Assembly (NCBI GenBank): GCA_003663525.1
Contig: QMUF01000100.1
Coordinates: forward strand, 1 to 5,998
Direction: 5' to 3'
From: Thermococci archaeon
GTDB lineage: Archaea; Methanobacteriota_B; Thermococci; Thermococcales; Thermococcaceae
DNA: 5,998 nucleotides
Below the pieces are notes generated by a model, which ran no database searches, was not told the DNA's origin, and was given only the letters and a program-made list of their open reading frames with translations. Made by a program: the position numbers and the translations under genes. Positions 1 through 5,068 of the stretch are shown piece by piece. How positions within the stretch are numbered: position 1 is the first letter of the stretch; each line of letters opens with the position of its first letter.

Positions 1-1
1 A

Positions 2-178
2 AATCACCTCTTGTCTAGTCTCCATAACTTGGCTAGAGAAGCCGAAAAAGAATATCAAGGAAAGGCCGACTTGCTTTTGGATGACAATATGAGTGCGGAA
101 ATGAAGGAGTTCTTTTATGAACTACTTCTCAAACACCAACGGGGTTTACCCATTCACGAACAGGTTGATGTAGCATGA
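2..178 (+). CDS. C-terminal end of an unidentified protein (5' end outside window)
   Basis: An open frame enters from the left edge and ends at TGA 176-178, giving 58 residues. The only other open reading at this edge is short: frame 1 stops at position 16. The visible part is hydrophilic and probably all-helical (for example LAREAEKEY and SAEMKEFFYELLLKH). It has no Cys, no membrane segment and no motif I can tie to a family. A helical tail like this could belong to a HEPN-type, regulatory or other small soluble protein, but nothing decides between these. The next gene starts 38 bp downstream on the same strand with its own Shine-Dalgarno, so the two may be co-transcribed. That this is a real coding end is inferred from the open frame and plausible composition. 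Confidence 0.6.
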   Translation, partial: NHLLSSLHNLAREAEKEYQGKADLLLDDNMSAEMKEFFYELLLKHQRGLPIHEQVDVA

Positions 179-203
179 GTAAAGGATTTTAAACCCTAGG
201 AGT

Positions 204-209
204 GAGGAG
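204..209 (+). promoter_or_regulatory. Shine-Dalgarno of the radical SAM gene
   Basis: GAGGAG sits 7 nt before the ATG at 217. It decides the start: the in-frame GTG at 202 overlaps this ribosome binding site and has only a weak upstream purine stretch of its own. ATG 217 is therefore preferred over the longer reading by five codons. Confidence 0.75.
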
Positions 210-216
210 AGAAAAC

Positions 217-1299
217 ATGAAAGGGACAAAATACTATTCATACGCTGTTGGTGAGCTTCCAGAAGGATGTAAACTCTGTGTCAAGGGCGCAAAATTAGTA
301 TTATTTACCACCGGGATATGTCCTAGAGAGTGTTTTTATTGTCCTCTTAGTCCCTGGAGGAGAGAAGACGTTAGTTATACAAATGAACGACCAATAAAAA
401 ATGTTAATGACATCATAGAAGAAGCAAAAATCCAAGAAGCGTTAGGAGCTGGTGTTACTGGAGGAGATCCGCTCTCAAGAATAGATAGAACTGTCAAATA
501 CATTAAAACACTGAAAGAAAACTTTGGAGAGAGATTTCATGTTCATTTATATACAACCGGTCTTCTTGCAACAAAAGAGAACTTAGAAAAACTCTACAAC
601 GCTGGTCTTGACGAAATTCGGTTTCATCCAGATCTCTTTAATCCAAACTCTAATATCTTTCAAAAAGAAATCAAAAACATAAAAGGTGCCTTTGACTTTG
701 AATGGGATGTTGGGGGAGAAGTTCCTGCGGTTCCAGGACAAGAAGAGAGAATAAAGTGGTATGCCGAATTTTTAGATACGCACGGAGCAAAATTCCTAAA
801 TATAAATGAGCTTGAATTTAGTGAAACTAACCTTGAGGCCCTGCTCTCAAGAGGATTTAGAACAGTAAGTGATGAGAGTTCTGCAATAAAAGGAAGTCTC
901 AAATCTGGACTGACGATTCTGGAATGGGGCGAAAAGAATACGTCTTTGAATTATCATCTCTGTACGGCCAAACTTAAGGATGCAATACAACTCAAAAACC
1001 GACTTAAAAGAATGGCAAAAAACGTCGCCAGAGCCTACATGGAAATAACTCAAGATGGGACACTTAAATTTGCAGTGGCTGAGTATAGAGACCTCATGGA
1101 GCTCTATGATCTCCTCGTAAATGATGCAGAGGTTCCAGAAGAATGGCTCTACCTAAATCTGAAAAAAAGAAGGATCGAAATGCCCATAGAAGTTGCGGAA
1201 GAACTTGTTAACGCTATAGAGGGCGATGTAAAATTTTATGTGGTTGAAGAATACCCTACATGGGATAGAATTGAAGTCGAGAGAATTCCGTTACTATAA
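217..1299 (+). CDS. Radical SAM protein, COG2108-type (related to pyruvate formate-lyase activating enzyme)
   Basis: This is a 360-residue soluble protein. Residues 35-42 (CPRECFYC) form the CxxxCxxC motif that binds the [4Fe-4S] cluster in radical SAM enzymes. That cluster cleaves S-adenosylmethionine to a 5'-deoxyadenosyl radical. VTGGDP (GGDP at 82-85) is the expected SAM-contacting glycine motif after the second strand. HVHLYTTG, DEIRFHP and the VGGEVPAVPG segment fit later strands of the barrel. The N-terminal CxxC (C18, C21) and a late YHLC (C249) account for the only other cysteines, suggesting a second metal site. The overall order fits the archaeal COG2108 family, whose members are annotated as related to pyruvate formate-lyase activating enzymes but whose substrate is not established as far as I know. 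The C-terminal ~100 residues are a non-barrel extension. ATG 217 is chosen because GAGGAG at 204-209 is ideally spaced. The gene may be co-transcribed with the partial gene upstream and is convergent with ileS. Confidence 0.88.
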   Translation: MKGTKYYSYAVGELPEGCKLCVKGAKLVLFTTGICPRECFYCPLSPWRREDVSYTNERPIKNVNDIIEEAKIQEALGAGVTGGDPLSRIDRTVKYIKTLKENFGERFHVHLYTTGLLATKENLEKLYNAGLDEIRFHPDLFNPNSNIFQKEIKNIKGAFDFEWDVGGEVPAVPGQEERIKWYAEFLDTHGAKFLNINELEFSETNLEALLSRGFRTVSDESSAIKGSLKSGLTILEWGEKNTSLNYHLCTAKLKDAIQLKNRLKRMAKNVARAYMEITQDGTLKFAVAEYRDLMELYDLLVNDAEVPEEWLYLNLKKRRIEMPIEVAEELVNAIEGDVKFYVVEEYPTWDRIEVERIPLL

Positions 1300-1320
1300 T
1301 CTTTTCTCCTCTTGCTTTGC
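1300..1320 (+). terminator. Probable T-rich terminator of the radical SAM gene
   Basis: Immediately after the TAA the plus strand is pyrimidine-rich (CTTTTCTCCTCTTG, then CTTTG), with the longest T run at 1302-1305. Archaeal RNA polymerase terminates at U-rich stretches without needing a hairpin. The tract is modest, so this is a plausible assignment only. Confidence 0.4.
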
Positions 1321-1346
1321 TTGATGATTATTCAACCATATCTATA

Positions 1347-1384
1347 TAAAAAGAACAAAAATTAGAAATTACGGAAAAAGAGAA
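1347..1384 (-). terminator. Probable U-tract terminator of ileS
   Basis: Downstream of the ileS stop, three runs of five A on the plus strand (1375-1379, 1357-1361, 1348-1352) read as three U5 tracts in the ileS transcript within about 32 nt. Repeated U5 tracts soon after a stop codon are typical of intrinsic termination in Thermococcales. No strong hairpin is seen, and none is required in archaea. Confidence 0.55.
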
Positions 1385-1387
1385 GAT

Positions 1388-4300
1388 TCATCCGACCTTC
1401 TCTACACCTATTTTTGCCTCAACTTCAGGCCACTCCACAGTGTACCCTTGTGGCTCCTCGAACTTAACCTCAATAGCCCTTGTTTCACCCCTTATGTAAT
1501 CGAGCATTTCTATAAGGAGTTCCCTGTTTTCATCACTTGTTTCTATGTAAACCATTATCCTATCATTTACGTCTAGATCCAGTTGCTTTCTCATCTCCTG
1601 AATTCTCCTTACAAACTCCCTTGCCAAGCCTTCCATCATTAATTCCCTAGTGAGGGTCTTGTCAATAAAGACTTTTCCATGGTCAAATTCTTCTCCTATT
1701 AAGAACTCTGGAAGCTCTTCTTCCACAATTATGTGTTCCCTCTCGATCGTAAACTCCTTGTCCCCTATTTCCACCTTGAGCTTTCCTTGCATAAGTCTTT
1801 CATAAAGTTCTTTGCCATTCTGCTCGTTTATCCACTTTGCAACTATCTTTGCATCCCCCTTGAAATGAGGTCCAAGTTTAGCAAAGTTAGGTTTTACTTT
1901 TATTCCCCTCTCAACTTTTGCCACTTTGACCTCCTTAGCATTCAATTGATCTCTTAGGAGCTGGTTGAGTCTTTCTACAGCTTTCTTAGTTATTTCGTCT
2001 TCAGTTTCTACTATTACTTGCCTCACAGGGTAACGAAGTTTTATTCTAGCTTTTTGTCTTGCTGCTGAGCCAGATTCTACTATCCTTCTAACTATTTCCA
2101 TCTCTTTTTCAAGGTCTCTGTCCACCCAGTTTTCATCTTTTTTTGGCCAGTCTTCTAGATGCACACTTTCTTTATTGTTAAATGCTCCTATTAGGTTTTG
2201 ATAAATTTCTTCAGCTATGTACGGTGTAAAGGGGGCCATTAACCTGAGCAAGACATCAAATACCTTCCAAAGAGTCCAGTAAGCAGCTAATTTATCAGGA
2301 TCGTCTCTCTCAACCCATAGTCTTTTTCTTATGAGTCTAACGTACCATCTACTGAGGTCCTCTATAACGAAGTTTTCTATGCCTCTTGTCGCTCTTATTA
2401 GATAAAAACTCTCCAGGCCATCTTCCACAGTGTTGATTAGAGTATTAACCCTCGAAAGTATCCACTTGTCTTCCTCTCTAAATGGAAGTTCCTCGGGATT
2501 AAGTTTGGTAGGATCAAAGTTATCCAGGCTCATATATGTTGAGCTCAGTATGTAGACGTTCCATAGTATGTTGAGCATTCTCTTAACTTGAGCCAGACCT
2601 TTCCAGCTGAATCTAAGATTCTCCCATGGAGTAGTTGCCCAAAGCATATAGAATCTAAACGGATCTCTACCTTCTTTTTGAATGACTTCCTCCGGCCTTA
2701 TTATATTCCCAAGGCTCTTGCTCATCTTGTCTCCTTTTTCATCTAGTACATAACCATGCATTGCTACTTTTCTGTAGGGGACTGTGTCAAAAGCCACAAC
2801 TGAAGCAGCTTGCTGGGAGTAGAACCACTTTGTAACCTGGTCTTCTCCTTCTACAATGAAGTCTGCTGGCCAAAGCCTCTCAAATAAATCTTTTCTCCTT
2901 GGGTAGTCTAAAGACGCCCAACTTGCTATTCCACTATCAAACCATACATCGAGCACATCTTTGACACGTTTCATTTCCTTGTTGTTTACTTTTATAACAA
3001 AGGCATCAACGTATGGTCTGTGAAGATCTTCTGGCCCGAGTTTTTCTTCTATGACTCTAAGCTTTTCGTCATAACTCTCTGGAAGTTCTATCCTCTCACC
3101 ATTAACTTCAATGGCTACTGAAAGCTCAACAAGTTCTCTAAAAGTACCTACTATATAGATCTCTCCATCTTCACTACTCCATATTGGGAGAGGTATTCCC
3201 CAATACCTTTGCCTTGAGATACACCAATCACCTGAGTTCATTACACCATTGTCATACCTTATCTTTACCCAATCGGGATACCAAGTGACGTTTTTGTCGT
3301 TCTCTTCTATTATTTTGTCCTTAACCTTGCTTATCTTGAGGAACCATTGGTCAGTGGCCCTGAATATCAAAGGTGTCTTACAACGCCAACAGTGTGGATA
3401 TTTGTGCTCCACAGTACTTGGCTTCAGAAGAAGACCCTTTTCTCTTAAGTACTCTATTATCTCAGGATCCGCATCTTTGACGAATTTGCCTTTCCATTTG
3501 CCTTCGAAGTACCTTCCTTCATCATCAAGCGGGGAGTATATTGGTAGCCCATATTGTTTTCCTATCTCAAAGTCTTCTTCACCATGCCCTGGAGCTGTGT
3601 GAACCAAGCCAGTACCCTCTCCCAGAGTTACGTGTTCACCTAAGATTACACAATGTGCCCATTCATATTTTTCCCTGAATTCTTTCTGTCTTGGATATTC
3701 TTCTAGGAAGGGATGGACATAACGAAGTCCCTCAAGATCTTTGCCTTTGTACTCCTTAATCACTTCCCCTTTCATTCCAACCTCTTCTAGAACTTTATCC
3801 ACAAGAGCTTTTGCTATTATCCAGTATTCCTCCCTATCCTCAAGATTTACTCTTATCTTTACATAATCATACTCAGGATGAACTGTAACGGCCAAGTTGG
3901 CTGGAAGAGTCCATGGCGTAGTTGTCCATATTAAAACATATTCGTTCTCTCTCCCCTCTACTGGGAATTTTACATAGATACTAGGATCTTCTCTTATTTT
4001 GTACTCTCCTCTTACTTCATGCTCTGCTAAAGCCGTTTCACATCTTGGACACCAGTGAAGGACTCTCTGATCCTTCTCTAATAGACCCTTCTTCCATGCC
4101 TTCTTTAAGGTAAACCATGCAGATTCTATATACTCATTTTTGATTGTCATGTATGGATTCTCCCAATCCATCCAAACACCAAGCATTTTAAACTGCTCGG
4201 TCATGATTTTAAGATTAGTTAAAGCAAACTCTCTACACTTCTTTATGAAGTTCTCAACTCCCACCTTCTCTTCTATCTCTTTCTTGTACTTCAATCCTAG

Positions 4301-4600
4301 GGCCTGCTCAACTTTAACCTCTATTGGAAGGCCATGCATATCAAACCCTGGTTGTCTCCTAACGTTATACCCTTGCATGCTTCTGAAACGTATGACCATG
4401 TCCTTTACTATTTTGTTCCATGCAGTACCTAAATGAATGGCACCACTTACATATGGGGGCCCATCAAGGAAATAATAATCAGGGCCAGTTTCTCGGGCTT
4501 TTTTTACTTTATTGTAGATGTCATTTTCCTTCCAGAACTTTTCTATTTTCTCTTCTAAGACCTGTGGATTATATTCTTTCATCTCTGGCTCTTTTATCAT
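1388..4600 (-). CDS. ileS: Isoleucyl-tRNA synthetase
   Basis: IleRS charges tRNA-Ile with isoleucine using ATP and hydrolyses mischarged Val-tRNA-Ile. It acts in the cytoplasm. The 1070 residues match the usual length of the archaeal/eukaryotic-type enzyme, with no intein or gap. In order: class I ATP-binding motif IHLGT at 55-59 (HIGH variant) within PPYVSGAIHLGT; a CPRC zinc knuckle at 184-187; the CP1 editing domain with the Thr-rich WTTTPWT at 225-231 and HTAPGHGEEDF at 334-344, where D343 is the likely editing aspartate; a second knuckle CWRC at 404-407; ISRQRYWGIPLPIW at 461-474; WFDSG at 553-557; and the KMSKS loop at 625-629. Roughly residue 690 onward is the helical anticodon-binding domain and the archaeal C-terminal extension. 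The ATG at 4598-4600 follows a strong AGGAGGT with 7 nt spacing; the alternative Met7 lacks such a site. The gene is monocistronic here, convergent with the radical SAM gene and divergent from the DUF401 gene. Confidence 0.98.
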   Translation of the reverse strand: MIKEPEMKEYNPQVLEEKIEKFWKENDIYNKVKKARETGPDYYFLDGPPYVSGAIHLGTAWNKIVKDMVIRFRSMQGYNVRRQPGFDMHGLPIEVKVEQALGLKYKKEIEEKVGVENFIKKCREFALTNLKIMTEQFKMLGVWMDWENPYMTIKNEYIESAWFTLKKAWKKGLLEKDQRVLHWCPRCETALAEHEVRGEYKIREDPSIYVKFPVEGRENEYVLIWTTTPWTLPANLAVTVHPEYDYVKIRVNLEDREEYWIIAKALVDKVLEEVGMKGEVIKEYKGKDLEGLRYVHPFLEEYPRQKEFREKYEWAHCVILGEHVTLGEGTGLVHTAPGHGEEDFEIGKQYGLPIYSPLDDEGRYFEGKWKGKFVKDADPEIIEYLREKGLLLKPSTVEHKYPHCWRCKTPLIFRATDQWFLKISKVKDKIIEENDKNVTWYPDWVKIRYDNGVMNSGDWCISRQRYWGIPLPIWSSEDGEIYIVGTFRELVELSVAIEVNGERIELPESYDEKLRVIEEKLGPEDLHRPYVDAFVIKVNNKEMKRVKDVLDVWFDSGIASWASLDYPRRKDLFERLWPADFIVEGEDQVTKWFYSQQAASVVAFDTVPYRKVAMHGYVLDEKGDKMSKSLGNIIRPEEVIQKEGRDPFRFYMLWATTPWENLRFSWKGLAQVKRMLNILWNVYILSSTYMSLDNFDPTKLNPEELPFREEDKWILSRVNTLINTVEDGLESFYLIRATRGIENFVIEDLSRWYVRLIRKRLWVERDDPDKLAAYWTLWKVFDVLLRLMAPFTPYIAEEIYQNLIGAFNNKESVHLEDWPKKDENWVDRDLEKEMEIVRRIVESGSAARQKARIKLRYPVRQVIVETEDEITKKAVERLNQLLRDQLNAKEVKVAKVERGIKVKPNFAKLGPHFKGDAKIVAKWINEQNGKELYERLMQGKLKVEIGDKEFTIEREHIIVEEELPEFLIGEEFDHGKVFIDKTLTRELMMEGLAREFVRRIQEMRKQLDLDVNDRIMVYIETSDENRELLIEMLDYIRGETRAIEVKFEEPQGYTVEWPEVEAKIGVEKVG

Positions 4601-4607
4601 ATCAAAA

Positions 4608-4614
4608 ACCTCCT
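4608..4614 (-). promoter_or_regulatory. Shine-Dalgarno of ileS
   Basis: AGGAGGT on the minus strand lies 7 nt before the ATG of ileS. It is a near-perfect match to the archaeal anti-Shine-Dalgarno and fixes the start at 4600. It also shows that ileS translation is leader-dependent, which argues against the TATA-like TATAAAC at 4617-4624 acting as the promoter. Confidence 0.85.
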
Positions 4615-4619
4615 ACAGT

Positions 4620-4702
4620 TTATAGAATAGATTGGGTTAGTAGAATAGCCCAAGGAATCATGGGCAAAATGCAAAGCGAAGGATAAAACACTCCCCCCTC
4701 AT
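4620..4702 (-). promoter_or_regulatory. ileS leader with two tiny overlapping reading frames
   Basis: On the minus strand, an ATG at 4702 opens a 14-codon frame (MRGECFILRFAFCP) ending at TGA 4660-4658. That stop overlaps a second ATG at 4661 as ATGA. The second frame, MIPWAILLTQSIL, ends at TAA 4622-4620, six bases before the ileS Shine-Dalgarno. Three of its 13 codons are Ile (all ATT) and three are Leu. A stem GCCCA/TGGGC (4661-4665 with 4648-4652, 8-nt loop) overlaps its start codon. Neither frame has a clear Shine-Dalgarno. The sequence is plain to see; a regulatory role in sensing Ile-tRNA charging is inference. Leader-peptide attenuation is known from bacteria, not established in archaea to my knowledge, so chance remains quite possible. 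Confidence 0.3.
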
Positions 4703-4729
4703 GGGCATCGGTCAAAATTGTGGAGTTTT

Positions 4730-4745
4730 GTTTATAAATCTTTTG
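4730..4745 (-). promoter_or_regulatory. Promoter of ileS (BRE/TATA)
   Basis: The minus strand reads AAAAG followed by ATTTATAAAC, a good Thermococcales BRE-plus-TATA arrangement. The TATA centre is near 4735, so transcription should begin about 25 nt downstream, near 4708-4712. That gives a leader of roughly 110 nt before the ileS ATG, long for an archaeal mRNA. A weaker alternative, GTTTTATCC at 4682-4690, would place the start near 4660. Confidence 0.6.
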
Positions 4746-4837
4746 CCGAAACTTAATAACAAAAATAATGAAAAACAAGCACAAGTCTTCACTTCTACGA
4801 GTCTTTCTTCTTCGAACCTCCCTCTTATTCTGTTCTC

Positions 4838-4850
4838 GGTCATTATGACC
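4838..4850. repeat. Short inverted repeat GGTCA-TTA-TGACC
   Basis: A perfect 5-bp dyad with a 3-bp centre lies about 100 bp upstream of the ileS TATA box and 170 bp from the DUF401 one. With one extra base on the right it extends outward (TC...GA). It could be a regulator site or a weak hairpin. It is too far from either TATA box to be a simple repressor site. Confidence 0.3.
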
Positions 4851-4865
4851 CGAATAACATGGTTT

Positions 4866-4898
4866 CTGACCTCCCCCCGGCCTTAAGGACAAGGGTTT
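4866..4898 (-). mobile_element. Solitary IS200/IS605-like right-end hairpin (degenerate remnant)
   Basis: The minus strand carries a GC-rich hairpin: CCCTTGTCC (4895-4887), loop TTAA, then GGCCGGGGG (4882-4874). The nine paired positions include one mismatch and two G-U pairs. It is followed by GGAGGTCAG ending at 4866. From established knowledge, many archaeal IS200/IS605 elements end in a hairpin of the form CCCGTCC-TTTA-GGGCGGG followed by GGAGGTCA. This segment is both the transposon right end and the 3' scaffold of the TnpB guide RNA. The present copy keeps the arrangement with several changes. A tnpB gene would be expected at higher coordinates on this strand, but that space (4900-5068) has no such gene. 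I infer a solitary or decayed end; the match is from memory, not alignment. Confidence 0.45.
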
Positions 4899-4944
4899 CA
4901 TATAACAAATTCTTTTGACTTTTCCTCAGTATATTAGTGCTCTA

Positions 4945-4959
4945 TTGGAGTCCTTCCAA
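4945..4959. repeat. Short inverted repeat TTGGA-N5-TCCAA
   Basis: A 5-bp dyad with a 5-bp spacer (TTGGAGTCCTTCCAA) lies about 57 bp upstream of the TATA box of the DUF401 gene. In this position it could bind an activator. It is short enough to arise by chance. Confidence 0.2.
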
Positions 4960-5015
4960 AAAACCAATCAACCTCAATACTTTATCAACTCTTTGTTATT
5001 AAAACTGGAGATAGT

Positions 5016-5024
5016 CTTATAAAC
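5016..5024 (+). promoter_or_regulatory. Promoter (TATA box) of the DUF401 gene
   Basis: CTTATAAAC, preceded by the purine-rich GGAGATAG, is the best TATA-like element upstream of the DUF401 start. A start site about 25 bp downstream would fall near 5045, leaving a short leader of about 25 nt that includes GGTGA (5059-5063) as the Shine-Dalgarno. The spacing is normal for Thermococcales. Confidence 0.6.
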
Positions 5025-5068
5025 CCTGCTAAGATATCTATCTACACTTTAATATCTCGGTGAAAACC

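Larger units (their letters stand above)
4601..5068. other. Divergent intergenic region between ileS and the DUF401 gene
   Basis: These 468 bp contain no convincing protein gene. From left to right they hold the ileS leader and TATA box, an A/T-rich block at 4741-4780, a more GC-rich block at about 4800-4895 with the GGTCA dyad and the IS605-like hairpin, an AT-rich stretch at 4900-5010 with only a short TTGGA dyad, and the DUF401 promoter. The GC-rich block in an AT-rich intergenic region could signal a small structured RNA, but I see no C/D box, H/ACA or tRNA signature. A 9-bp direct repeat (TCATGGGCA at 4658-4666 and 4699-4707) lies in the ileS leader. Confidence 0.7.

Noticed and set aside
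202..216. GTG start five codons upstream for the radical SAM protein
   Set aside because: It overlaps the GAGGAG ribosome binding site that serves ATG 217, and it has only a weak purine stretch upstream.
1343..1352. TATATAAAAA on the plus strand as a promoter antisense to ileS
   Set aside because: It lies in the A-rich tract that reads as the ileS terminator, and nothing downstream on the plus strand supports a transcript.
1321..1385. C-box-like TTGATGA (1321-1327) as a C/D box guide RNA
   Set aside because: The first base is T where a purine is required, and no CTGA D box follows within the usual length.
3249..3602. A 117-codon plus-strand frame inside ileS, and similar antisense frames within ileS and the radical SAM gene
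   Set aside because: They are antisense shadows of strongly conserved coding sequence, with no recognisable protein features.
1388..4600. Intein or insertion in ileS
   Set aside because: Length and motif spacing (HLGT, editing site, WFDSG, KMSKS) are those of an ordinary archaeal IleRS, with no splice-junction motifs.
4808..4826. Minus-strand GGTTCGAAG as a tRNA T-loop
   Set aside because: The flanking bases do not form a 5-bp T stem, and no acceptor, D or anticodon arms are present.
4701..4886. A 61-codon plus-strand frame in the intergenic region
   Set aside because: No Shine-Dalgarno or promoter, low-complexity composition, and it overlaps antisense promoter and hairpin elements.
4620..4901. 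A 93-codon minus-strand frame covering the ileS upstream region
   Set aside because: Its start falls in the IS605-like hairpin (its first residues, KPLSLRPGGGQ, are the translated hairpin), it has no Shine-Dalgarno, and it crosses the ileS TATA box. Only the last 13 codons are considered, as a possible leader frame.
4896..4957. Resemblance of AAATTCTTTTGACTTTT and nearby CTATTGGAG to Thermococcales CRISPR repeats
   Set aside because: The match is partial and single-copy, with no repeat-spacer periodicity.
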